Source of the DNA: Prevotella sp.
GTDB taxonomy: Bacteria > Bacteroidota > Bacteroidia > Bacteroidales > Bacteroidaceae
Assembly: GCA_016281055.1 (NCBI GenBank)
Contig: JAEEHW010000034.1
Coordinates: forward strand, 1 to 64,000
DNA length: 64,000 nt
Direction: 5' to 3'
Translations under genes and position numbers: made by a program
The notes under the pieces: generated by a model
Told to the model about the DNA's origin: nothing
What the model saw: the letters and a program-made list of their open reading frames with translations, nothing else
Database searches by the model: none
Shown here: piece after piece, positions 27,679 through 37,900 of the stretch
Layout of the letters: each line of letters begins with the position of its first letter
How positions within the stretch are numbered: the stretch's first letter is position 1

Positions 27679-29088
27679 ATGAATATGTTTTCGCAAATAC
27701 TAAGTTTTATAAGTGATCAGCTATGGGGATTTCCTATGATAATCCTTTTGGTTGGTACTCATTTGTTTTTAACAATAAGATTAAAGTTTCCACAAAGAAA
27801 AATCTTCACAGCCATACGCCTGTCTGTTACAAAGGATGATAAAGGAAGTGGTGATGTAAGCCAGTTTGGCGCCCTTGCTACGGCTCTTGCTGCTACAATA
27901 GGTACGGGCAATATCATTGGTGTAGGTACTGCTGTGGCTCTCGGAGGCCCTGGAGCAGTTATGTGGTGCTGGCTGACTGGCGTATTCGGAATTGCCACGA
28001 AATATGGTGAAGGACTACTGGCCGTGAAATACCGTAAGCAATCAGAAAAAGGACACATGGTTGGAGGCCCTATGTATGCCCTCGAATATGGTCTTAATGC
28101 ACGATGGGCAGGAATCCTTTTTGCCGTATTTACTGCTTTGGCAGCTTTTGGCATAGGCAGTACAGTACAGGCAAATGCCATATCAACATTGGCAAACGAT
28201 GTGCTGGGTGTTAATCCGTGGATTGCAGCGGTAATCATAACACTGCTTGTAGGCTTGGTGCTGATAGGAGGTATCAAGAGTATAGCTAAGGTATGTACTG
28301 CACTGGTGCCATTTATGGCTTTCTTATATGTTGCAGGATGCTGTGTTATCTTATGTATAAACCATGAGTATATCTGGTATGCTGTTCAACTTATTTTTAC
28401 GTCAGCATTTAATCCAGAAGCTGTAGGAGGTGGAGTGATAGGTGGCGGTATAATGATTGCAGCACGTTATGGTATTGCCCGAGGATTATTCTCTAATGAG
28501 TCAGGTATGGGCTCTGCCCCATTGGTCGCTGCTGCAGCAAAAACGAAGAATCCTGTGAGACAGGCATTGGTAAGCGCCAGTGGTACATTCTGGGACACCG
28601 TTATTATATGTGCCATTACTGGCATTGTCGTGGTTAGCAGTATTCTGAGTTACACAGATGCTTCTCTGTTGGATTACAACATATTAGGCAAGGTGTTCAG
28701 CGAAAACATACATGCCATTTTACCAAATATGGATGGGGGCACATTAACAAAGATAGCATTTTGCAAGATTCCTTATATTGGAATGTTTATACTTGTGTTC
28801 GGACTTTTTACATTTGCTTTTTCAACTATCCTTGGATGGAGTATTTATGCACAACGTGCGGTTGAGTATATTGGAGGTTATCGTGCCGTGAAGATCTATA
28901 CATACTTCTTCCTGATATCTGTATTTATCGGAGGAATTGTAGAATTGGGAGTGGTCTGGACTTTTGCAGATATATTCAATGCCTTGATGGCAATACCAAA
29001 TCTATTTGCATTAATTCTATTAAGTAACGTGATAGCAAAAGATACAGATAAATTCTTGTGGGGAAACAGAATTAACGAGGAAGGATAA
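27679..29088 (+). CDS. Sodium:alanine/glycine symporter (AGCS family)
   Basis: A 469-residue inner-membrane transporter with about eleven hydrophobic segments. Family hallmarks are SQFGALATALAATIGTGNI near residues 61-79, the following GVGTAVALGGPGAVMWCW, and LFSNESGMGSAPLVAAAAKT (about 270-289), which are typical of Na+- or H+-coupled alanine/glycine carriers. The exact amino acid cannot be read from sequence. It has its own promoter and ends at a bidirectional terminator. Confidence 0.94.
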   Translation: MNMFSQILSFISDQLWGFPMIILLVGTHLFLTIRLKFPQRKIFTAIRLSVTKDDKGSGDVSQFGALATALAATIGTGNIIGVGTAVALGGPGAVMWCWLTGVFGIATKYGEGLLAVKYRKQSEKGHMVGGPMYALEYGLNARWAGILFAVFTALAAFGIGSTVQANAISTLANDVLGVNPWIAAVIITLLVGLVLIGGIKSIAKVCTALVPFMAFLYVAGCCVILCINHEYIWYAVQLIFTSAFNPEAVGGGVIGGGIMIAARYGIARGLFSNESGMGSAPLVAAAAKTKNPVRQALVSASGTFWDTVIICAITGIVVVSSILSYTDASLLDYNILGKVFSENIHAILPNMDGGTLTKIAFCKIPYIGMFILVFGLFTFAFSTILGWSIYAQRAVEYIGGYRAVKIYTYFFLISVFIGGIVELGVVWTFADIFNALMAIPNLFALILLSNVIAKDTDKFLWGNRINEEG

Positions 29089-29092
29089 TAAA

Positions 29093-29130
29093 AAAATCGC
29101 CGAACGTAATAAACAACGCTCGGCGATTTT
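29093..29130. terminator. Bidirectional terminator between symporter and spt
   Basis: AAAATCGCCGA (29093-29103) with its complement TCGGCGATTTT (29120-29130), flanked by A-rich and T-rich tracts between convergent genes. Confidence 0.85.
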
Positions 29131-29150
29131 GTTTTATCTAACTAAGAAGA

Positions 29151-30338
29151 TTATTTGATAACTCCTTGTTCTACAAAAATTCCTTTTAAGATTTCAACAG
29201 AACGATCCACCTGTTCTTTAGTATGTGTTGCCATCAATGCATATCTCACTAACGTATCTGTTGGTGCACATGCTGGTGGAACTACAGGATTGATGAATAC
29301 GCCACGCTCGAAAGCAAGTGAAGTGATAAGGAACGTCTTGTCAACATCACGTATATAAAGAGGAATGATTGGAGATTCTGTATCACCTATCTCAAATCCT
29401 TCTTCTTTGAAACGCTGCAGAGCGTAGTTTGTAACATCCCATAACTTTTCAATTATCTCTGGCTCTGTTTTAAGTATATCAAGAGCCTTTTGGGCAGCTG
29501 CAGTAGCAGCAGGAGTATTTGAAGCAGAGAAGATGTATGTACGTGCAGAATGGCGAAGGAAATTGATGGTATCCCAATCACCAGCGATGAAACCACCAAT
29601 AGAAGCGAGTGATTTTGAGAATGTACCCATAATGAGATCCACCTCGTCTGTAAGTCCGAAGTGATCACATACACCTCGTCCATGATCACCAAACACACCA
29701 AGGCCATGAGCCTCATCAACCATTATTGAACAGTTGTATTTGTGTTTCAGTTCAACTATCTCTGGCAATTTTGCCAAATCGCCCTCCATAGAGAACACAC
29801 CGTCAACGACAATAAGTTTTACTGCATCATAAGGAAGTTTCTTAAGAATATTCTCAAGATCCTCCATATCATTATGCTTATATTTCAGTTGCTTGGCAAA
29901 AGACAAACGACGTCCGTCAACAATGGAAGCATGGTCGCGATCATCACAAATGATATAGTCTTCACGACCACATACCATAGCTATCACACCAGCGTTTACT
30001 GAAAAACCAGTAGAGAAGCATAAAGCCTCTTCTTTGTGTACAAATTCTGCAAGGTCTTTTTCCAACTTGACATGAATATCCAGAGTGCCATTGAGGAAAC
30101 GACTTCCTGCACATCCTGTACCATACTTGTCAATAGCGGCTTTGGCTGCCTCACATATGCGCAGGTCACCAACAAGACCGGTATAAGCATTAGAACCAAA
30201 CATAAGAACCTTATGGCCCCCCATTTCCACTTCAGTTCCTTGTTTGCCTGTTATCTCACGGAAATATGGGTATACACCAGCTTCCATGAACTTCTGAGGT
30301 AAACGGTAACTTTTAAATTTTTCTGCTAACTGTCCCAT
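29151..30338 (-). CDS. spt: Serine palmitoyltransferase-type alpha-oxoamine synthase
   Basis: A PLP enzyme of the alpha-oxoamine synthase family (395 residues), which condenses an amino acid with an acyl-CoA. The PLP lysine is in GTFSKSLAS (K242), the aspartate in MVDEAHG (D208), and GSRFLNGT and HASIVDG are family segments. Length and sequence are closest, as I recognise it, to the Bacteroides serine palmitoyltransferase that starts sphingolipid synthesis. Glycine C-acetyltransferase (Kbl) and BioF are related alternatives. A lipid kinase gene lies divergent to it, which favours a lipid role. Confidence 0.85.
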   Translation of the reverse strand: MGQLAEKFKSYRLPQKFMEAGVYPYFREITGKQGTEVEMGGHKVLMFGSNAYTGLVGDLRICEAAKAAIDKYGTGCAGSRFLNGTLDIHVKLEKDLAEFVHKEEALCFSTGFSVNAGVIAMVCGREDYIICDDRDHASIVDGRRLSFAKQLKYKHNDMEDLENILKKLPYDAVKLIVVDGVFSMEGDLAKLPEIVELKHKYNCSIMVDEAHGLGVFGDHGRGVCDHFGLTDEVDLIMGTFSKSLASIGGFIAGDWDTINFLRHSARTYIFSASNTPAATAAAQKALDILKTEPEIIEKLWDVTNYALQRFKEEGFEIGDTESPIIPLYIRDVDKTFLITSLAFERGVFINPVVPPACAPTDTLVRYALMATHTKEQVDRSVEILKGIFVEQGVIK

Positions 30339-30404
30339 TTATGTTTAACTTGTATTATTCTTTGCTTTGTCTTTAATTATCGTTCTGAAAATCTTTTCAA
30401 GATG

Positions 30405-30433
30405 CAAAATTACTAAAAAATAATGACATACAA
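30405..30433 (-). promoter_or_regulatory. Bacteroidetes promoter for spt
   Basis: On the minus strand: TAATTTTG (30405-30412), 18-bp spacer, TTG (30431-30433, core of the -33 box). Confidence 0.6.
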
Positions 30434-30507
30434 TAATTTTTTTATGACAAAATGCATTTGAAACATAAAATATGACATTTTTCAATTAGTATTTTTGGTA
30501 TTTTTTG

Positions 30508-30515
30508 TAATTTTG
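30508..30515 (+). promoter_or_regulatory. Putative -7 box for the lipid kinase gene
   Basis: TAATTTTG fits TAnnTTTG and lies 30 nt before the ATG at 30546. No good -33 box lies at the expected distance. Confidence 0.5.
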
Positions 30516-30545
30516 CAATGGCTTACTCAATAAGAGCAGGGAAAA

Positions 30546-31589
30546 ATGGACAAAAAAGAGATTGTATATATAGTTAATCCAAAATCCGGTACGACAAACA
30601 AAGATGTCATACCACAACTTATAGACAAGCATACTGATAAAGACAAATACAATGTGAAAATTGTTTTTACAGAATATGCTGGTCATGCTTCTGAATTGTC
30701 TAAGAAATGTGTCGAAGATGGTGTGCATATCGTTGTAGCAGTAGGGGGCGACGGCACAGTAAATGAAGTTGCATCTGCATTGGTTGAATCTAATACAGCT
30801 CTCGGAATAATTCCATGCGGTTCAGGAAATGGACTGGCACGACACCTTATGCTTCCTATGAATATAAAAGGAGCCATTGAGATAATCAATACGGGACTGA
30901 TACACGACTTAGATTATGGCATAATCAATGACCATCTTTTTTTCTGTACATGCGGCATGGGATTTGATGCTTTTATATCTCAGAAATTTGCTGCGGCAGG
31001 AAAAAGAGGTCCTTTAACTTATATAGAAAATGTATTAAAGGAAGGTCTGAAATATGAGCCAGAAACGTATGAACTTACTTTAGACGGCAATGAGGCGGAG
31101 CCTCACAAGGCCTTTCTCATTTCAATCGCTAATGCTTCACAATATGGAAACGATGCATATATAGCACCTCAGGCATCTATGAAAGATGGTTTCTTGGATG
31201 TCGTTATCATGGAGCCATTTGATTTGCTGGAAGCCCCACAAGTTGGTATTGATTTAATGAACAAGACACTTGACAAATCATCAAAGATAAAATGCTTCAA
31301 AGCAAAAGACATTTTAATAAAGAGAAAAGAGGCCGGGGTGATACATTATGATGGTGACCCGATAGAGGAGGGGAGTACGCTGCACATAAGACTAAGGCAT
31401 AAAGCTATTAAGATAGTAGTGAACCCACTGGCTGACAAGAAAAGGAGACAACCCAATATAATGCAAACTGCATTCTCTCAATTATTCAATGAATTAAATA
31501 TAGTCAGGAATGAGGTCGTAGATGGAATGACATATCCTGTAAAACAGGTCAAGACATTAAATAGTTATATACAAAGCAAATTGGGGTAA
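30546..31589 (+). CDS. Diacylglycerol/sphingoid-type lipid kinase
   Basis: A 347-residue member of the DAGK catalytic family (YegS/BmrU type), which phosphorylates lipid alcohols with ATP at the membrane. The start YIVNPKSGT, the nucleotide loop VAVGGDGTVNEVASAL (about 65-80) and IPCGSGNGLARHL (about 97-109) are all present, and the C-terminal domain is the usual beta-sandwich. The head-to-head arrangement with the serine palmitoyltransferase gene suggests a sphingoid base, ceramide or diacylglycerol as substrate; this is inference only. It ends at a strong bidirectional terminator. Confidence 0.92.
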   Translation: MDKKEIVYIVNPKSGTTNKDVIPQLIDKHTDKDKYNVKIVFTEYAGHASELSKKCVEDGVHIVVAVGGDGTVNEVASALVESNTALGIIPCGSGNGLARHLMLPMNIKGAIEIINTGLIHDLDYGIINDHLFFCTCGMGFDAFISQKFAAAGKRGPLTYIENVLKEGLKYEPETYELTLDGNEAEPHKAFLISIANASQYGNDAYIAPQASMKDGFLDVVIMEPFDLLEAPQVGIDLMNKTLDKSSKIKCFKAKDILIKRKEAGVIHYDGDPIEEGSTLHIRLRHKAIKIVVNPLADKKRRQPNIMQTAFSQLFNELNIVRNEVVDGMTYPVKQVKTLNSYIQSKLG

Positions 31590-31596
31590 TAAAAAA

Positions 31597-31629
31597 AAGG
31601 CATGATTAGAAGATTACTAATCATGCCTT
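31597..31629. terminator. Bidirectional terminator between lipid kinase and metallopeptidase
   Basis: A perfect 13-bp stem AAGGCATGATTAG (31597-31609) and its complement (31617-31629), with a 7-nt loop, an upstream A-run and downstream T-rich sequence. Confidence 0.9.
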
Positions 31630-31635
31630 ATATTT

Positions 31636-32502
31636 TTATAATTCTGCATCAGATAGAGCAAATGTGTTTCCTTTACTCATATCGCCTGTCGTCAATCCCA
31701 ACTTAAGCCACTTCATACGCTGCTTTGAAGTACCGTGAGTGAAAGACTCTGGCTGTGAATAACCTTGCGCTTTTTCCTGCAAATAGTTATCACCAATAAC
31801 TTGTGCACAATTAATTGCCTCTTCAATATCTCCATCCTCTATAGAAGAAAACATCTTATTATCATGGTATGCCCACACTCCAGCATAGAAATCTGCCAGC
31901 AGTTCCAAGCGCACACTGATTCTGTTTGCATCAGTCTTTGATACATGATTCATCTGGTTGTGTGCCTTGTCCAATGTACCGAGCAGATATTCTACATGAT
32001 GTCCCACTTCATGCGCAATAACGTAAGCATAGGCAAAATCTCCATCTGCACCAAGTTGTTTTTTCATTGAGGTAAAGAAAGACAGGTCTATATAAAGACA
32101 TTGGTCTCCAGAGCAATAGAATGGTCCCATAGATGCAGAGCCATTGCCACAAGCAGTTCTTACTCCACCAGTATACAGCACCATGCGTGGTGGTACATAT
32201 TCTCTTCCCATCTGTTTGAACACCTCTGTCCATACATCTTCGGTACCTGCCAATACCTGGCGTGAGAATTTCGCTAGTTCTTCCTCCTCAGGAGTGAACT
32301 CACGGTCATTTTCCGTCTGTGTAGAGACATTCATTTGTTGTTCTGCAACAGACTGTATGGCATCAAGAGGGTTTCCACCCATAACCCATGTCATTAATGC
32401 TGCGATAATAATGCCACCGATGCCAATACCACCGGCTGTTGACATTGAGGAACGTCGACGATCGTCCACGTTGCTACTTTCTCTTCTTCCGTCAAGTTTC
32501 AT
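31636..32502 (-). CDS. YpfJ-type neutral zinc metallopeptidase
   Basis: A 288-residue membrane-anchored protein of the YpfJ/KPN_02809 family. After a charged N-terminus (RRESSNVDDRRRSS) comes one membrane segment (about 24-43, GIGIGGIIIAALMTWVMGG). The catalytic domain lies outside the cytoplasm and carries the HExxH zinc site in AYVIAHEVGHHVEYLLG. The family is widespread but its natural substrates are not known. It is the third gene of a probable tamB-tamA-like-ypfJ transcript, 36 nt after its neighbour. Confidence 0.92.
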   Translation of the reverse strand: MKLDGRRESSNVDDRRRSSMSTAGGIGIGGIIIAALMTWVMGGNPLDAIQSVAEQQMNVSTQTENDREFTPEEEELAKFSRQVLAGTEDVWTEVFKQMGREYVPPRMVLYTGGVRTACGNGSASMGPFYCSGDQCLYIDLSFFTSMKKQLGADGDFAYAYVIAHEVGHHVEYLLGTLDKAHNQMNHVSKTDANRISVRLELLADFYAGVWAYHDNKMFSSIEDGDIEEAINCAQVIGDNYLQEKAQGYSQPESFTHGTSKQRMKWLKLGLTTGDMSKGNTFALSDAEL

Positions 32503-32538
32503 AATTACATTATTTAAATTTATTTTTATATTTATTAT

Positions 32539-34917
32539 TTAGAATGGATATCCTATAGCAAAATTCAGCACCTGTGCCTTTCTAAAACTACCACAATTTA
32601 CGAAGCCAGATGTGTATGGGTTATGTATTGCAAATCCCCAATCCAATCTTAAGACAAAGAAATCAAGATCATATCTTATTCCTAATCCAACATCTACACC
32701 CACATCCTTTTTTGCCGGGTCACCTAATCCAGCCTCCTTGGATTCTTCTCTTACGCTATGGCGTAAACTCCAGACATTACCTATATCTACGAATAATGCT
32801 GCATAGAGTGAACCAAACAAATGAGGACGATACTCTGCATTGAGTACAACTTTCGTATCACCTGTATGGAATAGATACGCCATATTGGTTTCTGTGAAAT
32901 GCACCTCACCTGGTCCAATGCTTCGCATAGAGAAACCACGCAGGTCATTCGCACCACCTATATAAAATTGTTCAGCAAAAGGTGCCTCAGTATTATTTCC
33001 GTATGCCGACATTATACCCCCGTAAAAATGAAATACGAAGCTACTCTTCTCACCGACGAACCATGTCTTGCGAAATTCTGTCTCGAATTTCAAGAATTGA
33101 GAAAAGGGAGTTGATAATATTTTCTTTCCTTTCTCATTGAGACGTTTGCCGGAGAATGTTGAATGGAGCAAGTCTGTGATATTTCCTGCTTCTGATACAG
33201 TAAATTGCCAATAAATTGGACTTTTTACATCTTTAGCTGAACTGTATGTATATGTGTACCTTATTTTTGGAGTCAGCTCATCATTCAATGCAACAATGGA
33301 AGTTGCGGAGTTTCGTATCTTTTCTATATATGTATCAGATATATTAGATGTTCTGCCATAAGTCACAATCAATGGTGACAATTTATGAACGGAACGTTCT
33401 GACGGTTGAAATATATACGTAAACTCTGATGACAATATCTCACGATTAAAGAAACTTGCCCTACGTATCATCTCGCCTGAAACATTTATCAAGGTCGAGG
33501 GAGTTGTGTACCAGCGTTTACGCTTTTTCCACAGTTTAGGCAACAACAAACGCGGCAGAGCAAGACTTGCCCCTAATGAAAAATCATAAGAGTTACCCAT
33601 ATCCTGCTCTCCTCCTACTTGAAACTCATAATTTGCGCCTGCATTAATGTTTAGTATCTCTCCACCATGAAAGGCATTGCGTTTTGTAAGACCTATGCTG
33701 ACACCAGGACCAATACGACCGGATGTCTTTCCCATTGCATCTGCTTCAAATACGAAATCATAAGGTTTATCAAGTGTGGCATTCACAGTCATGTCTAATA
33801 TACCTGCTCCTGCACGCACCTCTCCATCACGCATACTTACGGTATCTGGAACACTCACGTATGTTCCATCAGGATTGACTCTTGGCTTAAAAGATATATC
33901 GACAGAAGAAAATACTCCCTTGGAAGTAAGGTTGTTCAATGATTCTTGACAACTGTCCTGAGAATATAACATGCCAGGACGTAATTTCGTATCTGCAAGT
34001 ATTATTCGAGGGCGTATGGGAGGACGCTTACCATTGAAATGTATTGTAAGAAAACGCCTTTGCAGACTATCTGTAAGTTGCTCTCTGAACTCTTTCTTTA
34101 TCATTACATCTGTCTTGCCAATAATCCATTTACGTGTTACATTCTCTGGTAATGAGTCTAACTGCATGACACGCAACTGCACCTTCTTTGGAACCATGAA
34201 TGTATCTGCAAAGAATGTAATGTATGAAGGTTGATAATAATAGTATCCTTTGTTTTTTAGAAGATTACTAATTCTTGTTCGTTCATTGTCCAAAGTGGCT
34301 ATAGAAAAAGGATTGCCCCTTTTTATCAACATATCCGATGATGTTATTTTATTGTAAACATCTGGCGAGAAATTGATGTAATCAATGGAATCAAGCATAT
34401 ACAAATCTCCAAAATTCACATGATACTGGATTTTGGCTGTTCGTGGTCTCTTGACAGTATCGTTATTCGTGGTTTCTGGCTTTCCCATGAATGTGTCAAA
34501 TGTCACGTCTCCATTGAAATATCCGTTGTTTTGCAATACATTTTTTGCTACCTGCGCCCTCAATACCGGATTGACGTTACTCATCAGCACCGGTGCTTTG
34601 CCAAATGAGTTAACCAGCCACTTTGATACTACACCTTCTTTTTTGGAAAATGCATTCCATATCCATAAACCATAAGGAAAAGGGGTACGATAATAGCTAG
34701 AACCAAACAACGCTCCATTAGGGGCTGTTGCCAATGCGGCCTCAACCTCCTCTTCAACATTGCTTTGGTGATCGTTCTTTTCGTAGTTATTGTAGTCTGT
34801 CGCTTTCAATCCTGTATATAACACATCACCATCTTCTAATGATGATGTGGTCGAGCAACCGTAAATGATCATAACAGACGCAATGACAGCAATAATATGT
34901 AAATAGAATGATCTCAT
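32539..34917 (-). CDS. tamL: TamA-like outer membrane assembly lipoprotein (TamL type)
   Basis: A 792-residue BamA/TamA-superfamily protein. Its N-terminus is a lipoprotein signal (lipobox IIYGC, C21), a feature of the Bacteroidetes TamL variant. POTRA-like domains occupy about 30-380 (for example YHVNFGDLYMLDSIDYINF). The C-terminal barrel holds the Omp85 signature in FYIGGANDLRGFSMRSIGPGEV and ends in NFAIGYPF, a typical barrel end. It lies 3 nt downstream of tamB, with which it should work in delivering proteins or lipids to the outer membrane. Confidence 0.88.
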   Translation of the reverse strand: MRSFYLHIIAVIASVMIIYGCSTTSSLEDGDVLYTGLKATDYNNYEKNDHQSNVEEEVEAALATAPNGALFGSSYYRTPFPYGLWIWNAFSKKEGVVSKWLVNSFGKAPVLMSNVNPVLRAQVAKNVLQNNGYFNGDVTFDTFMGKPETTNNDTVKRPRTAKIQYHVNFGDLYMLDSIDYINFSPDVYNKITSSDMLIKRGNPFSIATLDNERTRISNLLKNKGYYYYQPSYITFFADTFMVPKKVQLRVMQLDSLPENVTRKWIIGKTDVMIKKEFREQLTDSLQRRFLTIHFNGKRPPIRPRIILADTKLRPGMLYSQDSCQESLNNLTSKGVFSSVDISFKPRVNPDGTYVSVPDTVSMRDGEVRAGAGILDMTVNATLDKPYDFVFEADAMGKTSGRIGPGVSIGLTKRNAFHGGEILNINAGANYEFQVGGEQDMGNSYDFSLGASLALPRLLLPKLWKKRKRWYTTPSTLINVSGEMIRRASFFNREILSSEFTYIFQPSERSVHKLSPLIVTYGRTSNISDTYIEKIRNSATSIVALNDELTPKIRYTYTYSSAKDVKSPIYWQFTVSEAGNITDLLHSTFSGKRLNEKGKKILSTPFSQFLKFETEFRKTWFVGEKSSFVFHFYGGIMSAYGNNTEAPFAEQFYIGGANDLRGFSMRSIGPGEVHFTETNMAYLFHTGDTKVVLNAEYRPHLFGSLYAALFVDIGNVWSLRHSVREESKEAGLGDPAKKDVGVDVGLGIRYDLDFFVLRLDWGFAIHNPYTSGFVNCGSFRKAQVLNFAIGYPF

Positions 34918-34920
34918 CTT

Positions 34921-37900
34921 TTATTTGCTTGACGTGCTATCATTATTAATATTATATCTCACAGAACCTGGAACTTGACCAGAGCGTGGAGTAGGAGAGA
35001 CCACTACTGGTGTATTCTTGAACAGATCTCCAAGGTGCTGCAGTTTCTTCTTATACATATAACCAGCTCCATATTGTCCGACATATCCTTCCAGATAATC
35101 ATATACCGAACGCTTGTAGAACAGGTTCATGTATTGATTCGATGTTTCTGAGAATCTATATTGAGCCTCTACATTATCAAAGAAAGATTTATTCTGTCCT
35201 GAAACGTCTGGACCAGAAGATATCTTACCTCCTATGGAAATAGACAGTTTGTTATTCCAGAATCGTTTGGCAAATTTAAAGGTATAATCCGTATGCATCG
35301 TACCATCTTCCTCTGTAGAATTGTCTAATCCAAAGGACAAATCTAAGGTTTTAAGTGCATTTCCTGCTATATGGTTTATCTCTGACTGCAGGAAAGAGTT
35401 CAATGCCGAGTTCATCGAAAAATCAGATGTATTGCCATCTGCCAGATACATACCTGTGGTAAGCATCGTAACCGCTATCTTGCCTCGTTCCTCTGACGAC
35501 ATCATGGCCAACTGATCTTTGATGGTCTGTTCCTCTGGTGCATCAATTATAAACTGTAAGCCCATATCCTTGAGAGTCTTTGTGATTACGACACCGCAAT
35601 CAAAGATAACCAAACGATTGACACCATCAATATTGCATGACGACTTTGTACGCTCGGTAGCAGTGATACTGAGTTTTGGATTCATCATGTCACCAGTAAA
35701 CTCAACATACGACTCTGGAGATATTGTAAATGTTTTAAGAGGAATAATCGGAAGAGAATATTTCATTTCTCCCTCATGTATGGTATATCTTCCTCTCAAG
35801 TTTATTTCTTCGTTAACATATTTCATCCTCAAATCACCACCACCTATTAAATCCAGATAGTTTGAGTGATCTGTATTCAACCAACACTTCACATGGGCAC
35901 CATCATTCACCGTTATTGAGAGGTCCACTTCCATGCCGTCAATGGTCGGCCTGCTTACTACCATTTGTTCTCCATTGGAGAAGTCCACGAAGGTCACCAA
36001 TTCTTTTAATCTGTTATCAGTAGTGATGGGTGAGTCTTTCAAGACATAATACAGATTGGTCGATGACAACACATCCAATTTACCCCTAACCTTCAGTTTA
36101 TCCAATTCGCCTTGAATAAAACAATAGAAATTCACATAGGCTTTACCGTATGCTTCTGAATTTCTGTTTTCCTTAGCATCAATCAACATGAAATTCTCTG
36201 CTTTCATTCTAAGGTTAAGTTTCATGTGATCTGTATCAGAGAAATCCAGATATCCTTGAGCAATCAATGGCTCGTTGTTTGAGGCATACATCTGGAAATT
36301 CTCGAAGAGCAGTCGTGAGTTCTCTATTCTTACAGGGTCATCATCAAAACGCATTCTAACACCATAAGGCACACTTATCAAACTTGCAGACTCCAAAAAC
36401 AGTTCTCCTTCCACATTCGGTTTTGACGTTGTACCTTGTATTGCCAGTTCTCCCTCTGCAAAGCCTTCAAGTCCAATTATTTGATCAGGAACGAATCCAT
36501 TTACCAGTTCCATTGGGAAGTGCATGAACTCCATCTTTGCATTTATGGCATCATTGTCGAAGTTATATGTTCCTGATATAGAACCGACCTCTTCGTCATC
36601 CAATAATATATGTCCATCTACATAATGCGAACCATCATCTTTTGGCATATATACCATTTGCGTTCCAAGATTGCCTATGTTGCAGCCTTCATATACCATA
36701 TTATGAACCGTCATATCTGTGGACACAGAGAAACTCTCGTCATTCTCCTGTATGAAATGATAATCACCATACAACATACCGTCAACCTTCGGCGCGTATG
36801 GTATTGCAGCAAGTAATTTTCCTATGTTCAGATGATTAAGAGACAGCGTCAAATCCTGCATGGCATCAGAATCCTCATCTGTGCTATACACTTGTATGCC
36901 CGTTCCGTCTGCTGCTTTCATTCTGACATCGGCATATATGCGGTTCTTTTCACCCAAAATGATGTAATTACTGTCATTAAGTTCAAATTCCTCGTATGCA
37001 ATAACAGGTTTCTTCGGAGTCAGGTGTACTTTTATTCCCTTATCCTCCATTGTCGCTTCTGCACCAAGTTTCAAACCTAATTTATTGTTTTCATCATAAA
37101 AAGCGCCATTCAAAGATATTCCATGTTCCAACACATTACCATCAAGGAACACATCAAATACATAGTCATTGGGTTTCGTGTTTTGTATATGTGCTTTATA
37201 CGAAATATCAAGAGGATCATTGCTGCTCTTTATGTTTGCAGATATGGTATCTATCTTATAGTCCATTGTCTGCAAACCATACAAATACAAATCTCCGTTT
37301 ATGCCATCTTCCCTGGATGTCTTTATGTTGGCATTAATCTCTCTAAAATCAACATCCCAATATTTTATGGATTTGTATATGGGGTTTTCCTGTCCGCAAT
37401 GCAGGTAAACACTCATTTTAGGAAGGGCCGCTCTCAGTTCTTCTTGATTAATTGTACGTTCCTTATACTGCTTTCCGATTGCAGCCGACAGACGCTCGGT
37501 GCATCCCAAAAGCCATTTATATCCTCCTTGAGCTTGTAACCGGGTCTCGAAATCTCCACAATAGATGTGTGCCGCTGTAGTGTCACGTCTGGTATAGACA
37601 TCAAGCACGATGTCCTCCAAACTGTGTAATCCAGCAGAGTCTGTTATACGGATATCACTCACCATTCCACTAACCTTGTAAAACTGATTCATATCCGTTT
37701 CCACATCAATATGACCGCACAGTGCAAATTTTAGTGGTACATCCACCATATAGAGCCTGTACAGATCTACATTCGTCAACTCTGTGGCTATTGTTGCTTT
37801 GATATTCTTTGAATTCAACAATGCAGACAGATTGACATCTCCGTTTATGTATTTATTATTAGAATTCAACTTTACATCAGCCAATCCATTTGCTATATTG

